This document shows positions 42,890-54,624 of a DNA stretch of 64,000 bases, piece by piece. The position numbers and the translations under genes are program-made. The DNA is from Labrenzia sp. OB1. Lineage in GTDB: Bacteria; Pseudomonadota; Alphaproteobacteria; Rhizobiales; Stappiaceae. Within the stretch, counting starts at the first letter, position 1, and every line of letters begins with the position of its first letter. The notes under the pieces were generated by a model that was given only the letters and a program-made list of their open reading frames with translations, was not told the DNA's origin and made no database searches. Where the stretch lies: NCBI RefSeq assembly GCF_001624695.1, contig NZ_JSEP01000020.1:38529-102528 (forward strand), in the 5' to 3' direction.

Positions 42890-42941
42890 TATGAATGATA
42901 TCAGACCAATCCAACTTCTGCTCGTTTTAAATATGAATGAT
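42890..42941. promoter_or_regulatory. Direct repeat TATGAATGAT in divergent promoter region
   Basis: TATGAATGAT occurs at 42890-42899 and again at 42932-42941, 42 bp apart (four helical turns), within the 110-nt gap between the LysR gene and the reductase gene. They could be binding half-sites for the LysR regulator. No full T-N11-A palindrome was identified. Confidence 0.4.
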
Positions 42942-42978
42942 CCTGAAGTCATCGAGTTTGAACTTCTAGGATCTGACT

Positions 42979-44037
42979 ATGACAAGACGTAAAAAAGTGG
43001 CCCTGGTGGTTGGCGCGAACGGCGTCATCGGCGGCAACCTCATCGACCATCTGTTGACACTCGACGATTGGGATATTGTCGGGCTTTCGCGGCGAGGGGG
43101 CGTGTCGACCGATCGCGTCACCTACATCCCGGTCGATCTCCTGGATCGGCAAGACGCTGAGTCAAAACTGTCCTCGCTTGCCGAGGTGACGCATATTTTC
43201 TACGCGGCCTATCAGGACCGGCCGTCGTGGTCTGAACTTGTTGGTCCCAATCTCGGAATGCTGACAAACGTTGTCGATGTCATCGAGACCGTCGCGCCCG
43301 GGCTGGAGCATATAAGTCTCATGCAGGGGTACAAGGTGTATGGCGCGCATCTGGGACCGTTCAAAACACCTGCGCGTGAAAGCGACGCGAACCATATGCC
43401 TCCCGAATTCAACATAGACCAGCAGGAGTTTCTGGAGCTCAGGCAAGTTGGCAAGCGTTGGTCCTGGTCGGCTCTGCGTCCTTCCGTGGTCATCGGTTTC
43501 GGTCTTGGCAATCCGATGAACCTGGCAATTGCCATTGCGGTCTATGCGACAATGTCGAAAAGGCTCAATCTGCCGCTTCGTTTTCCGGGCAAGCCTGGCG
43601 CCTACGACAGCCTGATCGAGATGACCGACGCCGGCTTGCTGGCGCGGGCAACCATTTGGGCGGCCACGAACGAATCCTGTGCCAATCAAGTCTACAACAT
43701 TACCAATGGCGACCTGTTTCGCTGGTCGGAAATGTGGCCAAGGATAGCGGAGTTTTTCGATCTGGAGGTGGCGCCACCGCTGCCAATGTCCCTTGCTTCA
43801 GTCATGGATGACAAGGAAGGCCTGTGGAACGGGATTGTCGCGGATCACAGCCTCGCCGAACATACCTATCAGGAGGTGTCGTCCTGGGGGTTCGCAGATG
43901 CGGTATTCAGCTGGAACTATGATTTCTTCGCCGATGGATCCAAGGCAAGACGCCATGGTTTTCATGAATATGTCGATACGGAAGCAATGTTCATGGCGGT
44001 TTTCCAGGAACTTCGCTCGCGCAAGATCATCCCATAA
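42979..44037 (+). CDS. SDR-family NAD(P)-dependent reductase (PRISE-like)
   Basis: The 352-residue protein has an N-terminal dinucleotide-binding motif (ALVVGANGVIGGNLIDHL), then THIFYAAYQDRPSWSE, and the YKVYG segment typical of progesterone 5-beta-reductase/iridoid synthase-like (PRISE) atypical short-chain dehydrogenases. Bacterial members reduce enones; the natural substrate here is unknown. It faces away from its presumed LysR regulator. No signal peptide is seen. Confidence 0.85.
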   Translation: MTRRKKVALVVGANGVIGGNLIDHLLTLDDWDIVGLSRRGGVSTDRVTYIPVDLLDRQDAESKLSSLAEVTHIFYAAYQDRPSWSELVGPNLGMLTNVVDVIETVAPGLEHISLMQGYKVYGAHLGPFKTPARESDANHMPPEFNIDQQEFLELRQVGKRWSWSALRPSVVIGFGLGNPMNLAIAIAVYATMSKRLNLPLRFPGKPGAYDSLIEMTDAGLLARATIWAATNESCANQVYNITNGDLFRWSEMWPRIAEFFDLEVAPPLPMSLASVMDDKEGLWNGIVADHSLAEHTYQEVSSWGFADAVFSWNYDFFADGSKARRHGFHEYVDTEAMFMAVFQELRSRKIIP

Positions 44038-44354
44038 GCATTTGTAGCTGGAACCTGCAGCTGGTTGCTTGCCGGGCCATTCGGGAAGCCTGAATGCGGT
44101 GCGCGCGTATTCGTGCGCGGATACTTGCGCACTGTGTTCAGGGGCAACTTTCTGCGATGCACGTTCCGGCAAACGAGACGCAGGCGATGCCACGCGTCTG
44201 ACTGTAACTGCCTATGCCTGTTGCGATTGCCGATAAAAAACAGTTGCCGGTTTAAAAAAATTTTTAATTTGACCCCTGCCACCGGCTCGAGCTCAAATTT
44301 GGACAAACAAACGCGGCCAACGCGTGTTTTTTCCAACCTTCAGAGGGGCTCTAA
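44038..44354. other. Intergenic region with inverted repeat
   Basis: The 317 nt before the TRAP operon hold no believable gene. An imperfect inverted repeat GTGCGCGCGTAT / ATACTTGCGCAC (44099-44110 with 44121-44132, 10 of 12 positions paired) is present, without a T tract. An AT-rich stretch around 44245-44275 (AAAAAAATTTTTAATTTGA) is a likely promoter zone, but no clear -35/-10 pair can be assigned. Confidence 0.5.
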
Positions 44355-45344
44355 ATGTTCTCAAAAATCGCCACAGCTGCGGCCATCGCGCTGACCCTGT
44401 CCGCTACATCCGCACTTTCAGAAACCTGGCGCATGGCCACGAAGATGCCGGTCGACAGCCCGGAAGGACAGGTCTTTCAGAAATTCGCGGATTTGACCGA
44501 GGAGTATACCGGCGGTGAGCTGACCATTCAGGTCTTCCCCAACGAGCAGCTCGGCAAGGAAGATGCCGTTCTGGAACAGCTTCAGGCCGGTATCGTGAAC
44601 ATCTATGCCGAAGGCTTCGGCTACATGAAGAAGTGGGCACCGGAACTCGTCTGGGCTTCGCCGGCCTTCACGTTCGACGATTACGACCACTGGGTTCGCT
44701 TCATGGACAGCGATCTGGTGAAGGACTGGTTCGAAAAGGCGGCGGCCGAGTCCGGTGTTGCACCGCTTGGAAATCCGACGGCGGTGCTGAGGGGGCCGTT
44801 TCGTGTCATCGTCTCCAACAAGCCCATCAACGGACTTGAGGATGTGGCAGGCCTGAAACTGCGCATGCATCCGAACAAGCTGGCAATCGCAACCTGGAGC
44901 CATCTTGGCGGTGAAGTGATCACACTGCCCTGGACCGAGGTCTACCAGTCGATCAACAAGGATATCGTGCAAGCGGTGAACAGCCCGATCGCACTGGTCG
45001 AATCCATGCGTTTCAACGAGGTTGCACCCTATATCAGCCGCCATGACGAGTACTGGCAGTCGATTGGCTTCATGATGAACGTCGACGCCTACGAAGCCCT
45101 GTCGGAAGAAACAAGGGCCGGGCTCTTGAAGGCCTATAACGAGGCGGGAGAGCTGTCGCGCGAGATCATGATGTCCGTCGCTGATGAAAGCATCACACGG
45201 ATGACGGATGCCGGAGCCACCTATACGGAGCTGGATACCGGTCCTTTCGTCGCCAGGATGCAGGAATTCTATCAGCAGATGAACGAGGACGGCGAGCTGC
45301 CGGAAGGCTTTATCGAGACGGTTGAAGCGACACGCAGCGAATAA
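44355..45344 (+). CDS. TRAP transporter substrate-binding protein DctP
   Basis: The 329-residue periplasmic protein has a signal peptide (KIATAAAIALTLSATSALS) and the TRAP DctP fold: FPNEQLGKEDAVLEQLQAGI, then LKLRMHPNKLAIATWSHLGG with the conserved Arg that holds the carboxylate of the ligand, and TLPWTEVYQSINKDIVQAVN. Ligands are usually organic acids. The small and large permease genes follow directly. Confidence 0.92.
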   Translation: MFSKIATAAAIALTLSATSALSETWRMATKMPVDSPEGQVFQKFADLTEEYTGGELTIQVFPNEQLGKEDAVLEQLQAGIVNIYAEGFGYMKKWAPELVWASPAFTFDDYDHWVRFMDSDLVKDWFEKAAAESGVAPLGNPTAVLRGPFRVIVSNKPINGLEDVAGLKLRMHPNKLAIATWSHLGGEVITLPWTEVYQSINKDIVQAVNSPIALVESMRFNEVAPYISRHDEYWQSIGFMMNVDAYEALSEETRAGLLKAYNEAGELSREIMMSVADESITRMTDAGATYTELDTGPFVARMQEFYQQMNEDGELPEGFIETVEATRSE

Positions 45345-45353
45345 GGCCCGCTG

Positions 45354-45920
45354 GTGTATCCGCTCGACAACCATGAACCGGGAGGGGCGCTGCAAGGCGC
45401 TCTTCTCCGGCTAGACCTGATGCTGTGGCGCCTTGGCGGCGTGTTCATCTGGATCTGCAATATCTGCATGCTGGGGATGCTGACGCTTACCGGTGTCACG
45501 ATCCTGGCCCGTCCCTTCGGCTGGTCAGCCTACTGGATGTGGCCCTGGACAATGGTGTTCTTCGTCTGGCTTTCCTTCTTCGGCTTCTTCGCCATCTATG
45601 TGCGGCTGAGAGATATCCGGGTGGATTTTTTCGCGCAGAGGATGGGTCCGTTCGGCATGGCCGCCACGCGCCTGATCTCCGATCTTTCGGCGCTTGCCAT
45701 CTGCGGCACGCTGCTGGGTCTGATGCCCACGGTGATCGCGACCTCGCGCGGCTATGTGGACGGCGCTATTTTTCCCGATGGCGGCGAATTGGCCCGGCAG
45801 ATGCTCTCCGTTCCGCTTTTCATCTCTACCTTCCTGATCTGTCTCGTCGCGCTTGTGGACCTAGCCAAGATGGCTGCTGGTCTGCCGGAGAACGTCAACA
45901 GCCACCATCCGGAGGCCTGA
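45354..45920 (+). CDS. TRAP transporter small permease DctQ
   Basis: The 188-residue inner-membrane protein has four hydrophobic helices, beginning GGVFIWICNICMLGMLTLTG, and DIRVDFFAQRMG in the middle, typical of DctQ. It starts with GTG 9 nt after dctP and ends just before dctM, so the three genes form one unit. Confidence 0.88.
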   Translation: MYPLDNHEPGGALQGALLRLDLMLWRLGGVFIWICNICMLGMLTLTGVTILARPFGWSAYWMWPWTMVFFVWLSFFGFFAIYVRLRDIRVDFFAQRMGPFGMAATRLISDLSALAICGTLLGLMPTVIATSRGYVDGAIFPDGGELARQMLSVPLFISTFLICLVALVDLAKMAAGLPENVNSHHPEA

Positions 45921-45924
45921 AACT

Positions 45925-47214
45925 TTGGCCTATATCCTGTTCGGAAGTTTCATCCTTCTGATCCTTTTGCGCGTGCCGGTCGCCATTTCCATCGGAACGG
46001 CAGCACTGATCACCTTTCTGACCTCCGATTTCTCGACAGCTCTGCAGGTCATTCCCCAGCAGATGCTGGAAGGCGTGAACAAGGCTTCGCTCACGGCGGT
46101 GCCTTTCTTTATTCTGGCCGGCAATCTGATGAACGCCTGCGGTGTCACGGAGCGTATCTTCGCCTTTGCCAACGCGCTTGTTGGACATCTGCGTGCCGGT
46201 CTGGCGCAGGTGAACATCCTGAGTTCCATGATTTTCGCCGGAATTTCCGGCGCGGCGGTTGCCGATTGTGCGGGACTTGGGGCGATCGAAATCAAGGCCA
46301 TGCGCGAAAGAGGATACCGTGCCGATTTCGCTGCGGCGATCACAGTAGCGTCTTCCGTCATCGGACCGCTGATCCCGCCGTCTATCGGCCTGGTGCTCTA
46401 TGCCTTCCTGGCGCAGCAAAGCATCGAGCGGATGTTCCTCGCGGGGCTGGTGCCCGGCATCGTCGTGGGCGCTGCCCTGATGATCTATGTGCGAATCCGG
46501 GCTCAGTTTACCGACTTTCCGACACAGCCGCGCGCGACGATGCGTGAGGTGACAGGCTCGGCACGTCACGGGTTCCTGGCGCTGATTGCCCCTGCGATCA
46601 TTCTCGGGTCCATCATGTTCGGTTTCGTCACCGCCACCGAGGCCGGTGTCCTTGCCTGTCTTTACTGCGCAGGCCTCGGGCTCTGGTACGGGGAGCTTAC
46701 CTGGAAGAAATTCGCCGCTGCGCTCAGCGACAGCGCGACGATGACCGCCGTGATCATGATCATCATCGCCTTTTCCATCGCGATGGGCTGGCTTCTGACC
46801 ATCGACAGGGCACCGCAGAAGATTGCGGAACACCTGTTTGCCATGACAGAGAGCAAGTCGGTCTTCCTGGCGCTTCTGCTGGTCTTCATCATTCTGGTGG
46901 GCTGCGTCGTGGAAGGCGTTCCTGCCAAGCTGATCCTGGTGCCGACCCTGTTGCCGGTGATCGATGCCTATGGCATCGACCGCGTCCATTTCGGCATCAT
47001 CATCCAGCTCGGCCTTTTGATCGGCATCGCCACGCCGCCCATGGGGATCGGCCTCTACATCGTGTCGGAGGTCGGCCGTGTCCGCTTCGAGGCGGTGGCG
47101 CTGGCGGTGCTGCCCTTCCTGATTCCTCTCATAAGCGTTCTGGTTCTGCTGACTTACGTTCCGGAACTGGTCACCTTCCTGCCCGATCTGATGCTGGGGC
47201 CCAATTCCTACTGA
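45925..47214 (+). CDS. TRAP transporter large permease DctM
   Basis: The 429-residue permease has about twelve membrane helices and family segments VPFFILAGNLMNACGVTERI, FAGISGAAVADCAGLGAIE, and SSVIGPLIPPSIGLVLYAF, plus GIATPPMGIGLYIVSEV near the C-terminus. It uses a TTG start at 45925, 4 nt after the dctQ stop. It couples ligand uptake to a sodium gradient in known systems. Confidence 0.94.
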   Translation: MAYILFGSFILLILLRVPVAISIGTAALITFLTSDFSTALQVIPQQMLEGVNKASLTAVPFFILAGNLMNACGVTERIFAFANALVGHLRAGLAQVNILSSMIFAGISGAAVADCAGLGAIEIKAMRERGYRADFAAAITVASSVIGPLIPPSIGLVLYAFLAQQSIERMFLAGLVPGIVVGAALMIYVRIRAQFTDFPTQPRATMREVTGSARHGFLALIAPAIILGSIMFGFVTATEAGVLACLYCAGLGLWYGELTWKKFAAALSDSATMTAVIMIIIAFSIAMGWLLTIDRAPQKIAEHLFAMTESKSVFLALLLVFIILVGCVVEGVPAKLILVPTLLPVIDAYGIDRVHFGIIIQLGLLIGIATPPMGIGLYIVSEVGRVRFEAVALAVLPFLIPLISVLVLLTYVPELVTFLPDLMLGPNSY

Positions 47215-47224
47215 AAGACATGAC

Positions 47225-47902
47225 ATGTCGACGATGACCTACAAGATCAACCCGATGCCCGCTCCGATTGCCACGGAGAAGCTGGACAGGCTTGCGAAGC
47301 TGGAAACGGCAACAATCGGCCATTTCTACCATTTCGGGTTCGCAGATCCGGGCATTTCACCGGTCCTGCGAGGCAAGACTGTGGCGGCGACGGTTGCCAC
47401 GCTGGCCATACCGGGCCTGGATTCCACACTGCTTCATCATTGCCTGAGCCAGGTCGGACCCGGCTATTTTCTGGCGGTCGACCGGCTGGGCGATAGAAAA
47501 TACGCGTGCTGGGGCGGCGGCGTCACCCGCATGGCCGCGATGATGAAACTGGATGGCGGCTGCGTCGATGGTCCGCACACGGATACGCTCGAGATCGAAG
47601 AACAGGAATTCCCCATGTGGTCGCGCGGCGCTTCGCCGGTGACCACCCGCCTTTACAATTCCGGCGGCGGATTCAACGTGCCGGTCTCCATCGGCGGCGC
47701 TGCGGTTCTGCCGGGCTATGCGGTGCTGGCGGACGACTGTGGCGTGCTCTTCATCGCTCCGGAAGATCTGGACGAAGTTCTTGCTCTCGGCGAGGAAAAG
47801 ACTGCCAAGGGTGCCGTGAACGAACAGAAAGTCACCGAAGGAACCCATCTCGGCGCGCTTTCCGGGGCAACCGCAATGGTGGCTGCCAAGCTGGAAGGCT
47901 GA
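47225..47902 (+). CDS. RraA-like / HMG aldolase-family protein
   Basis: The 225-residue protein resembles the RraA/4-hydroxy-4-methyl-2-oxoglutarate aldolase family: TIGHFYHFGFADPGI, RGKTVAATVATLAIPG, LGDRKYACWGGGVTRMAAM with the substrate-binding GDxxxA..GG part, and LPGYAVLADDCGVLFIAPED near the end. These enzymes cleave pyruvate- or oxaloacetate-like acids. It lies 10 nt after dctM and before a 2-hydroxyacid dehydrogenase, so it probably acts on the acid imported by the TRAP system. Confidence 0.82.
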   Translation: MSTMTYKINPMPAPIATEKLDRLAKLETATIGHFYHFGFADPGISPVLRGKTVAATVATLAIPGLDSTLLHHCLSQVGPGYFLAVDRLGDRKYACWGGGVTRMAAMMKLDGGCVDGPHTDTLEIEEQEFPMWSRGASPVTTRLYNSGGGFNVPVSIGGAAVLPGYAVLADDCGVLFIAPEDLDEVLALGEEKTAKGAVNEQKVTEGTHLGALSGATAMVAAKLEG

Positions 47903-47946
47903 TCAGGGGCCGTGTGCAGGTATCAGATTAATACAAGGATAGAGTT

Positions 47947-48879
47947 TTGAAAGCCGTGATCTATACGCCATCCGAGCCAATCGTTGCCAGCTGGGTTGAG
48001 CGCATGCGGAAACTTTTGCCCGACTGGAGCATCAATCCATTGACGGAGGAAGACGATCCGGAGTCGGTGCGTTATGCCGTTGTCTGGCGTCCGCGCACGG
48101 GCGATATCGCCCGCTTCCCGAACCTGAAGGCAGTCGTCTCTATCGGCGCGGGAATTGATCATGTTCTGGCCGATGCGGAATTGCCCCGGAAGCTGCCGAT
48201 CATTCGGACCGTCGGCGCCGATCTGACCCAGTTCATGCGCGAATATGTAGCGTTGCACGTGCTGCGGCACCATCGCAACCGCCCCTACCAGGCGGCCGCT
48301 CAGGCGCGAGCCGAGTGGGATGCGGTCGAAGTGCCGCCGGCGCCGCAACGCCGTGTCGGGGTGATGGGGCTGGGAAACCTCGGCAGTTTTGCCGCGCAGA
48401 CTCTCGCCGGCTTGGGGTTCCGGACTGTCGGTTGGGCGCGACGCCCGCGCGATATCGAGGGGGTGACCTGCTATTCGGGAAGTGAAAATTTCGACGCTTT
48501 TCTGGAAGGTACGGAAATTCTGGTCAATCTGCTGCCGCTTACGGATGAAACGAAAAATGTACTGAACGCCGAGACCTTCGGGAAGCTTCCGAAAGGCGCC
48601 TGCATCATCAATGCGGCCCGTGGCCCGCATCTGGTCGAGGAAGATCTGCTGGCTGCACTGGACAGCGGTCAGATCGCCCAGGCGACGCTGGACGTTTTCA
48701 ACGTCGAACCGTTGCCACCCGAGCATCCGTTCTGGAAACACCCGGCGATCACCGTTACGCCGCACATCGCGTCCCGGATAGATGCGGGAACGGGGAGCCG
48801 GATCATCGCGGCGAATCTGGATACGTTCGAAAAAACGGGAACGGTCGAGGATCTTGCCGATGCAGTGCGCGGTTACTGA
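47947..48879 (+). CDS. D-2-hydroxyacid dehydrogenase (GhrA-like)
   Basis: The 310-residue protein has the NAD(P)-binding motif RVGVMGLGNLGSFAAQTLAG, IINAARGPHLVEEDLLAAL, and HPFWKHPAITVTPHIAS, where the catalytic Arg/Glu/His set of the family is found. It resembles glyoxylate/hydroxypyruvate reductase A. It starts with TTG at 47947, 44 nt after the RraA-like gene, and is probably the last gene of the TRAP operon. Confidence 0.88.
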   Translation: MKAVIYTPSEPIVASWVERMRKLLPDWSINPLTEEDDPESVRYAVVWRPRTGDIARFPNLKAVVSIGAGIDHVLADAELPRKLPIIRTVGADLTQFMREYVALHVLRHHRNRPYQAAAQARAEWDAVEVPPAPQRRVGVMGLGNLGSFAAQTLAGLGFRTVGWARRPRDIEGVTCYSGSENFDAFLEGTEILVNLLPLTDETKNVLNAETFGKLPKGACIINAARGPHLVEEDLLAALDSGQIAQATLDVFNVEPLPPEHPFWKHPAITVTPHIASRIDAGTGSRIIAANLDTFEKTGTVEDLADAVRGY

Positions 48880-49005
48880 GCATATCCGTTGGTATTTTGC
48901 CTATCGTGAAGGCAATGCCCTCCTTTCCTGCCAGCAGGGAAGGGGCGTGGCCTTTTCATTCGTGGTGGCCTAACCTAGATTGCGTGAAAAATGCGACCGG
49001 TGGCC

Positions 49006-49932
49006 ATGAACTTCAAACAGATGGAAGCTTTTTACTGGTTATGCCAGCTTCACAGTTATCGCCGTGTCGCAGAACGTTTGTCCCTTACACAACCGGCGGT
49101 TTCGGCCCGTATCAACGCACTTGAAGAGGATCTGAACGTCCAGCTCATCGAACGGGACTCGCAGCATTTTCGGCTGACCGAGCATGGCCAGCAGGTGGCG
49201 GAATACGCGGAGATGTTCGCCAATCTGCATGAAGCCATGAGCTCACGTCTGGATGAGCGGCGTCAGCGTCACCTGGCCGTCGGAATGGTCAGCATGGTCA
49301 CGACGTCATGGGGCATCCTGATGAGGGACATGGTGGCACGGGCAGCTCCCAACGTGCTGCTGGACATTCATTCCGGTTCCAACCGTGACCTCAGGCGTCT
49401 GCTGCGCGCCGGCGTCCTGGACCTGGCGTTCCTGACGGACGAAGCAGACCTGTCTCGCGTCCCCAACAGCTTTACCGTGCAGTATGACGTGGGTTGGGTT
49501 GGACATCCGGATCTCTTGCGGGACCTGAAGCAGCCGCTTCAAACGAAGACACTGCGCCAGTTGCCGATAATTCTCTATCCGCCCAGTTCTCCGCTGATGC
49601 AGGTTCTGTCTCGCATGTTGCACGAGAACCGTGCGCGGCCGAATGTGCGGCATGTGGGAAACTCGCTGGCGACCATCAGCGAAATGGTGCGTCGAGGCTA
49701 CGGTATTTCGGCGGTTGCGTTGTCCCAGGTGGAAGAGGACATCATTAGCGGCAGGCTCGAACTGATCGAGACAACCGAGACAATCGCGCCGCTCGATATC
49801 TGTTGCGTACACCTGAACCGCGCCCGCAAGACCCAGGTTCAGCAGATCTTTGAAATCGCCGAAACGGCAGCGCGGGAGTGGTGTGAAACCCACCCGCGCT
49901 TCCTGACCTTCAAGAAAGGGCCTGCGTCCTGA
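49006..49932 (+). CDS. LysR-family transcriptional regulator
   Basis: The 308-residue protein begins MNFKQMEAFYWLCQLHSYRR and has a LysR helix-turn-helix (VAERLSLTQPAVSARINALE). The effector part includes AFLTDEADLSRVPNSFTVQY and SEMVRRGYGISAVALSQ. I use the ATG at 49006, where GGTGG sits upstream; an in-frame ATG lies at 48991. It separates the TRAP cluster from the oppositely oriented creatininase/peptide transporter genes, with which it converges, so either could be its target. Confidence 0.9.
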   Translation: MNFKQMEAFYWLCQLHSYRRVAERLSLTQPAVSARINALEEDLNVQLIERDSQHFRLTEHGQQVAEYAEMFANLHEAMSSRLDERRQRHLAVGMVSMVTTSWGILMRDMVARAAPNVLLDIHSGSNRDLRRLLRAGVLDLAFLTDEADLSRVPNSFTVQYDVGWVGHPDLLRDLKQPLQTKTLRQLPIILYPPSSPLMQVLSRMLHENRARPNVRHVGNSLATISEMVRRGYGISAVALSQVEEDIISGRLELIETTETIAPLDICCVHLNRARKTQVQQIFEIAETAAREWCETHPRFLTFKKGPAS

Positions 49933-49943
49933 GGGGACGGACC

Positions 49944-50768
49944 CTAAGCAGCTTCAAATCCCTTGGAAACGTGATCCCGGATCAGTCCCGCACCGATTTC
50001 GACAAGGCGGGCGCTGAGCTTCTGGCCTGTTTCCGCGCTCGAAAAGACAGGGTCGCCTCCCCAGATGCCGTGCGGGGCCGCCTCGAGGGCTTCGACCGGA
50101 GCCTGGATCTTTGCACCCTTGTAGCTGATTGCGTTGATGCCGCCCACGTTCACGCCGCGCACCATGCCACTGGTGGAGGGTTTTTCACGCAGATCCATCC
50201 GCAGGATCTCAGGATAATAGTGCAGACCGATTGATGTCAGCGGATCGCCACCGTGGCCGGAGGACTTCGCCGCGCCTTCCGGACCCAGAATGTCTTTCAG
50301 GAGCTCGTAGCTGATCTGCCACAGATACATGGACGGCACGAATACTCCGGTCGTCTGGCGCCAGCGGTGGGTGACCTCGGTTATCGCCGTCACGTTGCCG
50401 CCATGGCCGTTGATGAGCATGATCTTCTTGATACCGTGCCGGGTGAGACACTTGAAGATATCGTCCAGAAGCGCCACCAGAGTGGATTGCGACATGGCTA
50501 TGCCGCCATGGGTGGAGCCGAAATAGTCGGAGCCGCCGAATGGAATGCTGGGCGAGACGAAGGTCGCGATTCCGAATTCGCGTGCGCCGCGGGCAATATC
50601 GAGGGCAACACATTCGGCACCGAGATAGTCGCCCATGGGGGCATGAGTGCCCTGATCCTCCAGAGATCCCAGCGGCACGAGGACAACGGCCTCGTCGGTC
50701 AGGAACCGGCGTGATTCCTCGCTGGTCAGTTCGGCGATTTTCAGTTTCTTGGTTTCAGACCAATTCAT
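49944..50768 (-). CDS. Creatininase-family amidohydrolase
   Basis: The 274-residue protein belongs to the creatininase fold. It shows LGSLEDQGTHAPMGDYL with the Glu, His and Asp metal ligands, INGHGGNVTAITE with the second metal His, and SGHGGDPLTSIGL near the active site. The family hydrolyses cyclic or amide substrates such as creatinine, N-formylamides or lactams; the precise substrate is unknown. The ATG at 50766-50768 overlaps closely the stop of the upstream ABC ATPase, so it is translationally linked to the peptide transporter operon and is its last gene. Confidence 0.86.
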   Translation of the reverse strand: MNWSETKKLKIAELTSEESRRFLTDEAVVLVPLGSLEDQGTHAPMGDYLGAECVALDIARGAREFGIATFVSPSIPFGGSDYFGSTHGGIAMSQSTLVALLDDIFKCLTRHGIKKIMLINGHGGNVTAITEVTHRWRQTTGVFVPSMYLWQISYELLKDILGPEGAAKSSGHGGDPLTSIGLHYYPEILRMDLREKPSTSGMVRGVNVGGINAISYKGAKIQAPVEALEAAPHGIWGGDPVFSSAETGQKLSARLVEIGAGLIRDHVSKGFEAA

Positions 50769-50770
50769 GA

Positions 50771-51728
50771 TCACTGGGCTCCAGTTGGTATGTCATCGCG
50801 GATACAGGCCGAAAACCGGGTTTTCCCGAGACGGCGCAGTTTCGGAACCTCGGCGGCGCAGGCATCCATTGCATAGGGGCAACGGGTGCGGAATACGCAG
50901 CCTGAGGGGGGATTTGCAGGCGAGGGGATCTCGCCCGTAAGACGGACGCGGCCGGGTTTCGGCTTCAGGCCCGGTTCGGCCGAAACCAGAGCGGCCGTAT
51001 AAGGGTGGGCCGGTTTGAAATGAACATCATCGGCCGGGCCGATTTCCATCACCCTGCCGAGATAAAGCACCATCACCCTGTCCGAGATGAAGCGCACCAC
51101 GGACAGATCGTGACTGATGAAGAGAAGCGATATTCCGGTTTTCGCGCGCAGGTCCGCAAGAAGGTTCAGCACTTGCGCCTGAATGGACACATCGAGCGCG
51201 GAAACCGCCTCGTCGGCGACGATGAAACGGGGTTCGACGGCAATCGCCCGGGCAATGCCGACGCGTTGGCGCTGACCGCCAGAGAATTCGTGCGGCAACC
51301 GTCCGAGAAATTCCGGAGACAGGCCGACCATGTCCATCAATTCCTTCAAACGGGCTTCGCGCCGTTCTCCGGTATGAAGATTGTGCGTGTCGAGCGCTTC
51401 CGACAAAACGGCACGGATCGGCTTGCGCGGATCCAGGCTGGCATAAGGGTCCTGAAAAATGATCTGCATGTCCTTGCGGGCAGTGCGCAGTTCCTCCTTG
51501 CTGAGGCCGGCAAGGTCCCGGCCGTCGAAACGAACCGTGCCCTTGTCGGCGTCGATCAGCTTCAGGACGGTCTTTCCCAGAGTGGATTTTCCGGATCCGC
51601 TCTCGCCGACGAGGCCGAGAACCTCTCCGGGGGCAATGCACAGATCGATGCCCCGGAGCACCGGAACGCGGCTCTTTCGGAAAATCCCTCTTCCGGAGCC
51701 CGGATAAGACTTCGTCAGTCCGGTGACT

Positions 51729-51748
<20 letters not shown>
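50771..51748 (-). CDS. Peptide-type ABC transporter ATPase (DppF/OppF-like)
   Basis: The 325-residue ATPase has GESGSGKST, FSGGQRQRVGIARAIAV and VADEAVSALDVSIQ, followed by a C-terminal Cys-rich region (CVFRTRCPYAMDAC) that binds an Fe-S cluster in many DppF/OppF proteins. The ATG at 51746-51748 has AGGAGG upstream and overlaps the end of the preceding fusion gene. With its partner ATPase domain it powers a peptide- or amide-type importer. Confidence 0.93.
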
Positions 51749-53665
<1,917 letters not shown>

Positions 53666-53666
<1 letters not shown>

Positions 53667-54616
53667 CACAGGCGGATCCTGGGATCAAGGACGGAATAGA
53701 GCATCTCGACCATGAAGTTGATAAGGATGAACAGAGCCGAAACCACGAGGATGACCGCACGGACGGATGGATAATCCCTCTGCTGAACGGCGGTCACCAG
53801 ATAGCCCGACAGGCCGGGCCAGTTGTAGATAAACTCGATCAGAACGGTGGACCCGAGCAGGATGCCCATCTGCAATCCGACCACCGTCACGATCGGGCCG
53901 AGGGCGTTGCGCACGACGTGGCGGCGTACGACCAGTTTGCGCCGAAGCCCCTTGGCGACCGCCGTTCGCACCCAGTCATGGGTGCGCATTTCCAGAACGC
54001 TCGCACGGGTCATGCGAAAGATGATCGAGAAGAGATGCAGGCCGACGGTAATCGCCGGCAGCGTCAGCAGTTTCAGGTGAAGCAGCGGATCGGAGGCAAA
54101 GCTCACATAGCCGCCTGCCGGGAGCCAGCGCAGCACCTGGGCGAACAGATAGATGAAGAGCGTGCCCGTCACGAAGCCGGGCACCGAGATGAGGACCGCG
54201 TTGGCGGCCGAGACCACCCGGTCGAACGAGCGGCCCGGGCGAAGTCCCGCCCAGGTGCCCGCGGGAATGCCGGTGATCAGACCCAGAAACAACCCGGCCA
54301 GGATCAGTTCGATGGTTCTGGGCAGACGCAGGGCAATCGTTTTGCCCACCGGCACGTGATCGATCAGGGATTGTCCGAAATCGAAACGGGCCGCACCTGC
54401 CAGAAAGTCCAGATATTGCGTGATCAAGGGCTTGTCGAGCCCCATCTGGCGTCTGAGACTTTCGACAGATTCCTGGCTGGCAACCGCACCGTCCGACGTG
54501 AGCAGGAGCTCCGCCGGATCGCCGGGGACGACGAAAAGGACTGCGAAAACGATGGTTCCCACGATCCATAGCATCAACAGGGCTGCCAGCCCCTTGTTCA
54601 GGGCAAAACGTATCAT
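53666..54616 (-). CDS. Peptide-type ABC transporter permease (DppB-like)
   Basis: The 316-residue permease has an N-terminal helix (LAALLMLWIVGTIVFAVLFV), the DppB block VPGDPAELLL, and a coupling loop AKGLRRKLVVRRHVVRNALG. About six membrane segments are visible. It lies between the binding-protein gene (8 nt upstream) and the fusion gene (overlapping). Confidence 0.93.
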
Positions 54617-54624
54617 GGCTCAGG

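Noticed and set aside
45895..47226. 443-codon minus-strand open frame
   Set aside because: Its composition (very rich in Gln, Arg, Asp, His) is typical of the antisense of a membrane protein, here DctM.
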